Below are positions 44,444 through 52,271 of a stretch of DNA of 53,839 bases, piece after piece. Origin of the DNA: CAYTZH01 sp964442285. Its GTDB lineage: Bacteria; Myxococcota_A; UBA9160; JAFDET01. The translations under genes were made by a program, and so were the position numbers. The notes under the pieces are model-generated. The model saw only the letters and a list, made by a program, of their open reading frames with translations. It searched no databases and was not told the DNA's origin. Every line of letters begins with the position of its first letter. Within the stretch, counting starts at the first letter, position 1. Location of the stretch: NCBI GenBank assembly GCA_964442285.1, contig CAYTZH010000038.1:1-53839 (forward strand), given 5' to 3'.

Positions 44444-45091
44444 ATGCCGATCCTCCATGGTGTCAATGCCTCCCCCTTCGTGCGCAAGGTGCGCGTCGCC
44501 CTGGCCGTCAAGGGCATCGACTACGACCTGAATCCGGTGATGCCCATGGGCGTCTCCGACGAGTACCGGCAGAAGAGCCCACTCGGGAAGGTCCCGTGCT
44601 ACGAGGACGGCGACCTGCTCCTGCCCGACTCGTCGGTGATCCTGGCCTACCTGGAGCGCCTCCAGCCCGAGCCGGCCCTGCTCCCGGCCGACCCCGCCCG
44701 GGCCGGTCGCGCGCTCTGGTACGAGGAGTACGGCGACACGAAGCTCGTCGAGACCCTCGGGCCGATCTTCTTCGAGCGCGTGATCAAGCCGAACTTCATG
44801 AACGCCCCCACCGACGAGGAGCGGGTCGCCACGCAGATCGCCGAGGCGATTCCGCCGGTGCTCGACTACCTGGAGGGCGAGGCCCCGGCCGGCGGCGACG
44901 GCATCGTGGGCGGGCGCTTCTCCGTGGCCGATATCGGTCTCGGGAGCCCGTTCGTGAACGCCCGGCACGGGGGCTTCGCCGTCGACGCCGCACGCTGGCC
45001 CAGGCTCGCCGCCTACGTGGAAGCCGTGACGTCGAACCCCTTCTTCAAGCCCATCGTCGAGGAAGAGGTCGCCCAGTTCGCCAACCTCTGA
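44444..45091 (+). CDS. glutathione S-transferase-like protein
   Basis: A 215-residue protein with an N-terminal thioredoxin-like GST fold (LHGVNASPFVRKVRVAL, the cis-Pro region GKVPCYEDGD and DSSVILAYL) and an all-helical C-terminal domain. The first motif has Ser in place of a CPxC cysteine, as in many conjugating GSTs. ATG 44444 is 34 bases after the HxlR stop. It likely detoxifies an electrophile as part of the HxlR operon. Confidence 0.9.
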   Translation: MPILHGVNASPFVRKVRVALAVKGIDYDLNPVMPMGVSDEYRQKSPLGKVPCYEDGDLLLPDSSVILAYLERLQPEPALLPADPARAGRALWYEEYGDTKLVETLGPIFFERVIKPNFMNAPTDEERVATQIAEAIPPVLDYLEGEAPAGGDGIVGGRFSVADIGLGSPFVNARHGGFAVDAARWPRLAAYVEAVTSNPFFKPIVEEEVAQFANL

Positions 45092-45106
45092 TCCGGCCAC
45101 GAACGA

Positions 45107-45134
45107 GGGCCCGGCTCCTGCGGGGGCCGGGCCC
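45107..45134 (+). terminator. hairpin between the two GST-like genes
   Basis: GGGCCCGGC at 45107-45115 pairs perfectly with GCCGGGCCC at 45126-45134 over a ten-base loop. There is no U-tract. It may stabilise or attenuate the first GST message rather than end transcription. Confidence 0.45.
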
Positions 45135-45150
45135 GCCCCTCGGAGGATGC

Positions 45151-45843
45151 ATGTCGCTTCCCAAGCTCTACGGCGTCCGCATCTCGCCGTTCGTCGAGAA
45201 GGTGCACCGCGCCCTGCGCTACAAGGGCATCGACTACGAGGCCATGGGCCTCGAGCCGCTGACGCTGCGCAGGGTGAGCCCCGTGACCGGCAAGATGCCG
45301 GTGCTGGAGATCGACGGCGCGCTTCACCACGACTCCACGTTCATCCTGCGGGAGCTCGACCGCCGCCAGCCGGATCCGCCCCTCTACTCCCCCGACCCGC
45401 GCGAGGCCGCCGGTCAGCGCCTGCTGGAGGACTGGTGCGACGAGAGCCTCTACTTCCAGGCCTTCGCCCTGCGCTGGACGCCCGAGAGCGCGGCGGCCAC
45501 CACGCGCCAGCTCGCCGAGGCCACGCCCTTCCCACTCCGGCTCGTGGTGCCCTACGTCCTGCCGCGGCAGCTTCGCGGCATGGCCCGGGCCCAGGGGCTC
45601 GGTCGCCTGCCCGGCGATGTGCTCGTGGCCGAGCTGGGCCGGCACCTCGACGACCTGCTGACGGTCCTCGGCGATCGGCCCTTCCTCCACGCGGACGCCC
45701 CCAGCGCGGCGGACTTCAGCCTCTACGGCATGCTGGCCGCGCTCACCTCGGGGCCGACGCCCCAGGCCGAGGCGCTGCTGGCCGACCGGCCCGCCTTCGC
45801 CGATTGGAGGAAGCGGGTGGAGGAGCTCACCGGCGGCCCCTAG
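45151..45843 (+). CDS. second glutathione S-transferase-like protein
   Basis: A 230-residue GST-fold protein from ATG 45151 with CGGAGG upstream. The N-terminus KLYGVRISPFVEKVHRAL resembles the preceding gene, and GKMPVLEIDGALHHDSTFI carries the cis-Pro and Glu/Ser glutathione residues. The C-terminal helices are diverged. It ends seven bases before the convergent acyl-CoA dehydrogenase stop. Role: electrophile conjugation, inferred. Confidence 0.88.
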   Translation: MSLPKLYGVRISPFVEKVHRALRYKGIDYEAMGLEPLTLRRVSPVTGKMPVLEIDGALHHDSTFILRELDRRQPDPPLYSPDPREAAGQRLLEDWCDESLYFQAFALRWTPESAAATTRQLAEATPFPLRLVVPYVLPRQLRGMARAQGLGRLPGDVLVAELGRHLDDLLTVLGDRPFLHADAPSAADFSLYGMLAALTSGPTPQAEALLADRPAFADWRKRVEELTGGP

Positions 45844-45850
45844 CGGGCGG

Positions 45851-47074
45851 CTACTTCGTGGCGGGGCCCGTGGGCACGGCCCGGAACGGGACGTCCTTGT
45901 CGACGCGCACCTCGGGCGGGAGGCGCAGGATCCGCTCGGCGATGATGTTGCGCAGGATCTCGTCGGTTCCGCCGGCGAGGCGGCCCCCCGGCGCGCCCAG
46001 ATAGCTCTGGGCCCAGGGGGTCTTTGCCAGGCCCGCCGGCCCGAGCAGCTCCAGGGCGAAGGCGGCCATCTCCTGGCGGGTGCGGGCGCCCACCAGCTTG
46101 CCGAGGGAGTTCTCGGGCCCCGGGGTGGTGCCCCGGGAGAGCGCCGTCAGGGAGCGGAAGCGGGTGTACTCCACGCCCTTCTGACGCAGATAGAACCCGG
46201 CCAGGCGCTCGCGTACAGCGGGGTCTTCGAGGGCGCTGCCGGCGTCGAGCTCCGTGTCCCGTGCCAGCTGGAGCAGGTCGCGGAAGCCGGGCCCCGCGGC
46301 GGCGCCGCCGCCCAGGGCGGCGCGCTCGTTCATGAGGGTCGTGATGGCGCCGCGCCAGCCGTCGTTCACCTCGCCCACCCGGTTCTCGTCGGGGACGTAG
46401 ACGCCGTCGAAGAAGACCTCGTTGAAGGCGCTGGCCCCGTTGATCTGCGGGATGGGGCGGATCTCGATGCCCGCGGCCTCCATGTCGACGATGAAGTAGG
46501 TGATCCCGCCGTGCTTGGTGGCGTTCGGGTCGGTGCGGGTGACGATCATGCCCCACTTGCAGTAGTGGGCGCCCGAGGTCCAGATCTTCTGGCCGTCGAT
46601 GCGCCAGCCCTCGCCGTCGCGGGAGGCCGCGGTGCGCAGGGCCGCCAGGTCCGAGCCGGCGCCCGGCTCGCTGAAGAGCTGGCACCAGATCTCGTCGCCT
46701 CGGAGCATCGGGCGCAGGTAGCGCGACTTCTGGGCGTCGCTGCCGTGGCGCATCAGGGTGGGCCCGAGCATGCCCTGGCCGATGGTGAAGATGTTGGGCG
46801 GCGTGCGGAAGCGCGCCTCCTCCTGGTTCCAGATCACGTTCTGGATGGGCGTCGCGCCGCGGCCGCCGTACTCCACGGGCCAGGTGATGCAGGCCCAGCC
46901 GGCGTCGGCCTTGCGCGCCTGCCACGCCTGGGCCCGGCTCACCACCTCCGCGTCGCGGGACGCGGGCAGCGGCTTGCTCTCGCCGGGCGCGAGGCGGCCT
47001 TCGCTGTTGGCCTCGAGCCAGCTGCGGGCCTCGGCCCGGAACCTGGCCTCCTCGGGGGTGTCGTTGAAGTCCAT
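45851..47074 (-). CDS. acyl-CoA dehydrogenase
   Basis: A 407-residue FAD enzyme that introduces the alpha-beta double bond in acyl-CoA. Motifs include WPVEYGGRG, CQLFSEPGAGSDLA, IDGQKIWTSGAHYC and the C-terminal LAGGTDEILRNIIAERIL. ATG 47074 is the start. It is last in the KARI-like/BASS operon and opposite two GST genes; together with acyl-CoA ligases this suggests uptake and oxidation of an organic acid. The exact substrate is unknown. Confidence 0.93.
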   Translation of the reverse strand: MDFNDTPEEARFRAEARSWLEANSEGRLAPGESKPLPASRDAEVVSRAQAWQARKADAGWACITWPVEYGGRGATPIQNVIWNQEEARFRTPPNIFTIGQGMLGPTLMRHGSDAQKSRYLRPMLRGDEIWCQLFSEPGAGSDLAALRTAASRDGEGWRIDGQKIWTSGAHYCKWGMIVTRTDPNATKHGGITYFIVDMEAAGIEIRPIPQINGASAFNEVFFDGVYVPDENRVGEVNDGWRGAITTLMNERAALGGGAAAGPGFRDLLQLARDTELDAGSALEDPAVRERLAGFYLRQKGVEYTRFRSLTALSRGTTPGPENSLGKLVGARTRQEMAAFALELLGPAGLAKTPWAQSYLGAPGGRLAGGTDEILRNIIAERILRLPPEVRVDKDVPFRAVPTGPATK

Positions 47075-47097
47075 GCTGTGCTGCCTCCGGCCCGCGT

Positions 47098-47994
47098 CTA
47101 GGGTGTAGCCCAGAGGCCGCGGCGGTGGGTGAGGATCGGTGGCGCGGCCACCAGCAGCGCCAGGCCGCCGTAGAGGAGCGCGACGAAGAACATCCCGTCG
47201 CCCACCGGGTCGGCGACGCCGGCCACGGCCGGAAACAGCGACGCCTTCACCAGGATCGCCAGGTTGGTGTTGCGGATGGTGGCCTCGATGGCCACGGCCA
47301 GCCGGTCCCGGGCCGAGAGCCGACCGACGCGGCCGGCCAGCACCGCCGTCGCCTGGGCCCCCAGGCACAGGGCGCCGACGGCCAGGGGCCCCATGGCGCC
47401 GTAGGCCGCCGGGTCGAGTCGGCCCGCGCCCGCCGCGCCTACGATCATCACCCCGATGACCGCCAGGCTCGCCCGGATGGCCCAGCGCGAGAGCAGGGCC
47501 TGCCGGGACGGGAAGCGGATCCCGGCGAGCATCCCCACCAGCAGCGGCAGGAGCAGCGTGATGCCGATCTCCCAGGCCACCCGCGCCACGGGCATCTCGA
47601 AGTCCACGGGGAGGTGGGCCGCCGCCAGCGCCCGCAGGATCAGCGGGGTGGTCACCAGGGCGCCGGTCGTGCAGACGGCGGTCAGCGAGATCGACAGGGC
47701 GATGTTGCCCTTGCCCAGGTAGGTGGCGACGTTCGAGAGCGAGCCGCCGGGCACCGCCGCCACCAGGACCAGGCCCGCGGCGATGCCGGGCGGGACCGGC
47801 AGCAGCCACCCGACCGCGAGCGCCACCAGGGGCACGCTCACCAGCTGGGTGACGAGGCCGAGGGTCAGCCCGCGCGGCTCGCGCACCACCTCGACGAAGT
47901 CCCGCGGCGTGAGCAGCGCGCCCATCCCGAGCATGGCAAAGGCCAGCTGGAGCGAGGCCAGCAGGTACTCGTACTCGGGATAGCGCTCGAACAC
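47098..47994 (-). CDS. bile acid:sodium symporter (BASS)-family transporter
   Basis: A 298-residue membrane protein with about nine to ten helices. The BASS pattern is visible in LAFAMLGMGALLTPRDF, AAVPGGSLSNVATYLGKGNIAL (shown as VPGGSLSNVATYL and GKGNIALSISLT) and EATIRNTNLAILV, which hold the sodium sites. Family members carry bile acids, pyruvate and other 2-oxo acids. GTG 47994 follows the KARI-like stop by 16 bases. Its partners suggest an organic-acid importer. Confidence 0.9.
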   Translation of the reverse strand: MFERYPEYEYLLASLQLAFAMLGMGALLTPRDFVEVVREPRGLTLGLVTQLVSVPLVALAVGWLLPVPPGIAAGLVLVAAVPGGSLSNVATYLGKGNIALSISLTAVCTTGALVTTPLILRALAAAHLPVDFEMPVARVAWEIGITLLLPLLVGMLAGIRFPSRQALLSRWAIRASLAVIGVMIVGAAGAGRLDPAAYGAMGPLAVGALCLGAQATAVLAGRVGRLSARDRLAVAIEATIRNTNLAILVKASLFPAVAGVADPVGDGMFFVALLYGGLALLVAAPPILTHRRGLWATP

Positions 47995-48010
47995 CCCCCG
48001 GCGCCGACGT

Positions 48011-48991
48011 CTAGTGCTTCGGAATCGCGCGCGGACCGAGCCGGTTGCGGACGTCGTCCTCCAGGGCCTTCACCGCGTCGCCGCAGTGCTGGTCCTTCAG
48101 GCGCTTGAGGGTCGGGTAGCCCGCCCGGGCCTCCGCGTCCCACTCGTCGGCGAACCGCCCCGAGGCGATGTCGTCGACGAGCTCCTTCATCCGGGGCATC
48201 GGGTCCAGGTGGTCGAACGCCTCCCGGCGCGAGAGCTGGCCGTACTGGCTGGTGGGGGAGTGGAAGTCCATCTGGCGGGCATACCCGATCTCGCGCACCA
48301 GCCGGTAGCTCCGCTCCACCTCGCCCGAGAGCACCAGCTCGGTCATCACCGCCTCGAGCGGGATGCCCGCCTGGAGCATGCTCTGGACGAACGACTGGTT
48401 GATGCGCTGGAGGGCCGGCGAGAGCACCTGCTCCACGGCGATGTCGAGCACGGCCTCCTGGTGGGGCGTCATCTCGATCGCCCCCTGGCGCAGGCCGCCG
48501 ATGGCCTTGGCCACGGCCAGCGTGCGCGCCCGGGCCCGGCCCGTGACGTCCCGGTGCACGCCTACCGCCGTGATGAAGCCGACGCCTTCCTCGTAGCAGA
48601 GCCGCACCTCGGGGCCGAGCATGCGCGGCGCGACCATGGCGAGGTCGCCGGCGGGCTGGAAGCGCCCGAAGCCCAGGCTGTAGCCGCTCGCGACCAGGGT
48701 GAGTCCCGCCTCGTGACGCGCGAGGCCGAGCTCGGGGATGACGTCATCGGGCACCAGGATGCAGACCACGTCGGCGGCGTCGGCGGCGGCGACGTCGGCG
48801 GCGCGGAAGCCGTCCCGCTCGGCCTGCTCGCGCGAGGCGTCGGCGCGTACGCACACCTGTACGTCGAGGCCCGAGTCGCGCAGGTTGAGGGCCCAGGAGC
48901 GGCCCTGGTTGCCGTAGCCCACGATGGCGATCTGCTGATCGCGCAGGACTTCGAGGTCGCCGTCGGACTCTTGGTAGATGGTCGTCGCCAT
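48011..48991 (-). CDS. ketol-acid reductoisomerase-like protein with altered active site
   Basis: A 326-residue protein with the KARI layout: NADP-binding VGYGNQGRSWALNLRDSG and a C-terminal knotted domain. The metal pair D183/E187 is kept (LDIAVEQ), but the catalytic His of GYSHGF is Leu106 (GYSLGF) and the Lys of APKxPG is Arg123 (APRMLG). No ilv genes are near. It may be a pseudo-KARI or an oxidoreductase for another 2-oxo acid. ATG 48991 is divergent from the TetR gene. Confidence 0.85.
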   Translation of the reverse strand: MATTIYQESDGDLEVLRDQQIAIVGYGNQGRSWALNLRDSGLDVQVCVRADASREQAERDGFRAADVAAADAADVVCILVPDDVIPELGLARHEAGLTLVASGYSLGFGRFQPAGDLAMVAPRMLGPEVRLCYEEGVGFITAVGVHRDVTGRARARTLAVAKAIGGLRQGAIEMTPHQEAVLDIAVEQVLSPALQRINQSFVQSMLQAGIPLEAVMTELVLSGEVERSYRLVREIGYARQMDFHSPTSQYGQLSRREAFDHLDPMPRMKELVDDIASGRFADEWDAEARAGYPTLKRLKDQHCGDAVKALEDDVRNRLGPRAIPKH

Positions 48992-49061
48992 GGGGGCCTC
49001 TTTGGGTCGAGGGGCAGCGGCCGTTGCGGTCGAGGGGGGCAGCGCCCGTTCTCTCGAATGA

Positions 49062-49090
49062 TTGACGGATTTCGTCAAAAATGTCAATTT
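49062..49090 (+). promoter_or_regulatory. TetR operator and promoter
   Basis: TTGACG at 49062-49067 and CGTCAA at 49073-49078 form a perfect dyad with a five-base spacer; a third half-site TGTCAAT is at 49082-49088. TTGACG can also be a -35 box with a CAATTT -10 at 49085-49090. The region lies between the TetR gene and the divergent KARI-like operon, a usual place for autoregulation. Confidence 0.65.
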
Positions 49091-49097
49091 TTTAGCC

Positions 49098-49730
49098 GTG
49101 AGCGGGCCCGAGAATGCCAGTCGCAGCTCCGCGCGGCCCCTGACCCGACGCGGGGAGGAGACCCGGGAGCGGATCCTCGACGCGGCGGCCCGGGCCTTCG
49201 CCGAAGTGGGCTTCCGGCGCACCCGGCTGGAGGACGTGGCCGCCGGCGCGGGCGTCTCCCGGACCCTCCTCTACGCCTACTTCGAGAGCAAGGAGCACCT
49301 CCTGCAGGAGGTGCGGGACGGGGTGCTGGCGGACTGGGCGGCGGCGGTGGGGCCCTCCGTCGAGCGGGCCGGGAGCGCCGCCGAGACCCTCGAGGCGATG
49401 GTCCGGGGCACCCTGGCCTACGCCCGCACCCGTCCCTTCCTCGGCGCCGTGCTCTCCGACGACGCCCGGGTGGTCCTGCTCGACCGCGACGACACCAACC
49501 GGAGCGCCCTCGAGGGCTGGCGCAAGCGCCTGGTCGACGCGCTCCAGGGCGGTGTCGCGTCCGGCGAGTTCCGAGCCGACCTCGACGTGGGGGCCACCGC
49601 CGACGTCCTCCGCGCCATGCAGGTCGGGATGCTCGAGCGGATGCATCGCGCCGGCCCCATCGAGGTCGGCCGGGACGCCCACGTCGACGCGGCCCTGGCA
49701 CTCGTGCTGGGGGGCGTTCGCCGGACCTGA
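49098..49730 (+). CDS. TetR-family transcriptional regulator
   Basis: A 210-residue repressor from GTG 49098. The N-terminal helix-turn-helix is ERILDAAARAFAEVGFRRT followed by LEDVAAGAGVSRTLLYAYF, and the C-terminal ligand domain is helical. A TTG at 49062 would start inside the operator dyad, so it is rejected. It probably controls itself and the divergent KARI-like/BASS/dehydrogenase operon, with an acyl-CoA or organic acid as ligand. The start is 7 bases after a possible -10 box. Confidence 0.93.
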   Translation: MSGPENASRSSARPLTRRGEETRERILDAAARAFAEVGFRRTRLEDVAAGAGVSRTLLYAYFESKEHLLQEVRDGVLADWAAAVGPSVERAGSAAETLEAMVRGTLAYARTRPFLGAVLSDDARVVLLDRDDTNRSALEGWRKRLVDALQGGVASGEFRADLDVGATADVLRAMQVGMLERMHRAGPIEVGRDAHVDAALALVLGGVRRT

Positions 49731-49859
49731 GCCGACCCGAAACGATCCGGCCCCCGGCGGGGCGAAGCCCCCGGGAGGACGCCGGGCCAAACCCCGGGGC
49801 CCGCGCTCGGCGATCGCCCGATCGAACGGCGGTCGCGCTGCGCCGATGACCCGGGGGAG
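49731..49859. other. intergenic region upstream of the GGDEF-EAL gene
   Basis: This 129-base stretch contains GC-rich short inverted repeats around 49750-49800 and GGGGGAGATGG just before the GGDEF-EAL start. No promoter boxes were identified. Confidence 0.4.
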
Positions 49860-52238
49860 ATGGCCTGGGTCTGGACTCCTCATGCGGTGATCCCGCTCTG
49901 TGTTGGCGTGGCGCTGATCTGCACGGCCACCTATGGCGTGCTGCGGCGTCACTCGATCGTGATCCTTCCCTTCGCCGCGCTGCTCTACGCCCTCGCGCTC
50001 TGGATCACCGTCTCGGGCCTGGCGATGCTCACCCACGACCTGGCCGCCAAGGTCCTGCTGCGACACGGCTCGTTCATCGGCGCGAGCTTCGTGCCCTCCA
50101 GCTTCCTGGCCATCGCGCTCATCCTGCGCGAGCGCCGCTCCCCCTCGATGCCGGTGTGGATCGCCATCTGGTCGATCCCGATCGTCTTCACCCAGATCGC
50201 CCTCACCAACCACAGCCACGGGCTCATCTGGGCCACCACCGACGCGGTGCGCGAGGGCGACGTCGTCCGCCTCGTGAGCACCTGGGGCGCGGGCTTCTAC
50301 GCCTTTCTCCTGTTCGGGTACGGCTCGCTGGCGGTAGCCGCCGGGATGCTCGCCCGCACCTTCTTCGCCAGCCGGGGGCACCGCAGCGACGTCGTGACGG
50401 TGGTCGTCGGTGTCGCCGCACCCTGCGTCACGAGCGCCCTCTCGCTCTTCATGGACGTCGATCTCATTCCCGGCTTCGACATCACGCCCTACGGGCTCGC
50501 GGTCTCGGGTCTGGTCCTCTCGCGCTACGCCCTCCTCGGCTTCATCCCGATCGCGCGCCCGCAGATCGTCGAGGAGCTGGCAGACCCCGTGGTGGCCGTG
50601 GACGTGGTGGAGGGGCTCGCCTACGTGAATCGCGCCGGTCGCGAGCTCTTCGGCCTGCCCGAGCACCGCCGTCCCCTGCCCCTGGAGCAGGTGCTGGGGG
50701 CCCACCCGGCGCTCCTCAGCCAGGTGGAGGCCCACGCCGACCGCATCGAAGAGGTCGTGATGCAGGCGGGCGAGCGCCCCGTGGTCTACGAGGCGCGCGT
50801 GGGCCGGCTCACGGCGCCCCACGTCCCCGAGCCGGGCCGCGTGCTGGTGCTGCGCGACGTGACCGACCGTCGCCTCGCCGAGGACCAGGCCCGCGAGCTC
50901 GCGTTCTGCGACCCGCTCACGGGCCTGCCCAACCGCGAGCTCTTCCGCCGCCAGCTCGATGCCTCGCTCCACCACGCCCGCCGCAGCCGGAGCACCCTGG
51001 CGGTGCTCTTCCTCGACCTCGACGACTTCAAGAAGGTGAACGACACCTTCGGCCATAGCGTCGGCGACCGGCTGCTCCGCGACGTGGCCAACCGCTTCCG
51101 CCTCCGGGTGCGGGTGAGCGACACCGTAGCGCGACGGGGGGTGGCCGCCGCCGGAAACAGCATCTCGCGTCTCGGGGGGGACGAGTTCACCTTCCTGCTC
51201 GCGGACATCGGCGAGCCCGCCGACGCAGCGCTCGTCGCCGACCGCCTGATCGGCGCGCTCCGCGAGCCCTTCGACCTCGGCGGCTTCGAGGTCTTCGTGG
51301 GGGCCAGCGTGGGGATCGCCCTCTTTCCCCACGACGGCGAGGACGCCGAGACCCTGCTCCGGAACGCCGATGCCGCGATGTACGCCGCGAAGCGCGCCGG
51401 ACACAACGCATCTCAGTTCTACGATGCCTCCATGAACCAGGAGCATCGCCGCCGCTACGAGCTCGAGCGCCGACTGCGCGGGGCGCTCGAACGCGACGAG
51501 TTCCGACTGCTCTATCAGCCGCTCCGCGACGGTCGGGACGGCACCCTGGTGGGCGCGGAGGCGCTGCTGCGCTGGTGCCCCCGGGAGGGCGACTCCGTGC
51601 CGATCCCCGAGGTCATCACCGTGGCGGAGGAGACGGGCCTGATCGTGGAGATCGGCGCCTGGGTGCTGCGCACCGCCTGTCTCCAGTCCCAGGCCTGGCG
51701 CGACGCCGGCTACGAGTCTCCCCGCATCTCGGTCAACGTGTCCGGACGCCAGCTCCGCCAGCGGGGCTTCGTCGATACGCTCGTCGACGTGATCAACGAG
51801 ACCGACATTCCGATCGACCGCATCGAGCTGGAGATCACCGAGAGCACCATCCTGCAGCACGACGAGACCACTACGGCCGCGCTGGCGGATCTGCAGGCCA
51901 TGTCGATCGGCCTCGCCCTGGACGACTTCGGAACCGGCTACTCGTCCCTGACACACCTCCGCCGCCTGCCGCTCCAGCGGGTCAAGATCGACCGCTCGTT
52001 CACCGACGGCGTGGTCGACGAGCCCGACGACGCCGCCCTGTGCAAGGCCCTGATCGCCATGGCCCACGCGGTCTCCCTGGAGGTGGTGGCGGAGGGCGTC
52101 GAGACGGAGGCCCAGGCCGCCTTCCTCCGGGAGCAGGGCTGCGACGAGCTCCAGGGCTACCTGTTCAGCCGCCCCATCCCGCCGGAGGAGTTCGAGCGCT
52201 TCCTCGTGCCCGCGAAGACCTCGGACCCCGACGTGTGA
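49860..52238 (+). CDS. membrane 7TM-PAS-GGDEF-EAL protein
   Basis: A 792-residue c-di-GMP enzyme. Seven hydrophobic segments in about residues 8-235 resemble the histidine-kinase-type 7TM sensor. A PAS-like region follows to about 350. The GGDEF domain keeps SRLGGDEF near residue 438 with no RxxD inhibition site five residues before it. The EAL domain keeps GAEALLRW near 566, DDFGTGYSSL and EVVAEGVET, so both synthesis and breakdown of c-di-GMP are possible. The start ATG 49860 keeps the first helix. An acyl-CoA ligase gene follows 33 bases later. Confidence 0.93.
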   Translation: MAWVWTPHAVIPLCVGVALICTATYGVLRRHSIVILPFAALLYALALWITVSGLAMLTHDLAAKVLLRHGSFIGASFVPSSFLAIALILRERRSPSMPVWIAIWSIPIVFTQIALTNHSHGLIWATTDAVREGDVVRLVSTWGAGFYAFLLFGYGSLAVAAGMLARTFFASRGHRSDVVTVVVGVAAPCVTSALSLFMDVDLIPGFDITPYGLAVSGLVLSRYALLGFIPIARPQIVEELADPVVAVDVVEGLAYVNRAGRELFGLPEHRRPLPLEQVLGAHPALLSQVEAHADRIEEVVMQAGERPVVYEARVGRLTAPHVPEPGRVLVLRDVTDRRLAEDQARELAFCDPLTGLPNRELFRRQLDASLHHARRSRSTLAVLFLDLDDFKKVNDTFGHSVGDRLLRDVANRFRLRVRVSDTVARRGVAAAGNSISRLGGDEFTFLLADIGEPADAALVADRLIGALREPFDLGGFEVFVGASVGIALFPHDGEDAETLLRNADAAMYAAKRAGHNASQFYDASMNQEHRRRYELERRLRGALERDEFRLLYQPLRDGRDGTLVGAEALLRWCPREGDSVPIPEVITVAEETGLIVEIGAWVLRTACLQSQAWRDAGYESPRISVNVSGRQLRQRGFVDTLVDVINETDIPIDRIELEITESTILQHDETTTAALADLQAMSIGLALDDFGTGYSSLTHLRRLPLQRVKIDRSFTDGVVDEPDDAALCKALIAMAHAVSLEVVAEGVETEAQAAFLREQGCDELQGYLFSRPIPPEEFERFLVPAKTSDPDV

Positions 52239-52271
52239 GACAATCCGCCCGGCGGTCCAGGAGGTCGACGG

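Noticed and set aside
49062..49097. TTG start extending the TetR protein
   Set aside because: It lies in the operator dyad and would add residues not seen in the family; GTG 49098 is better.
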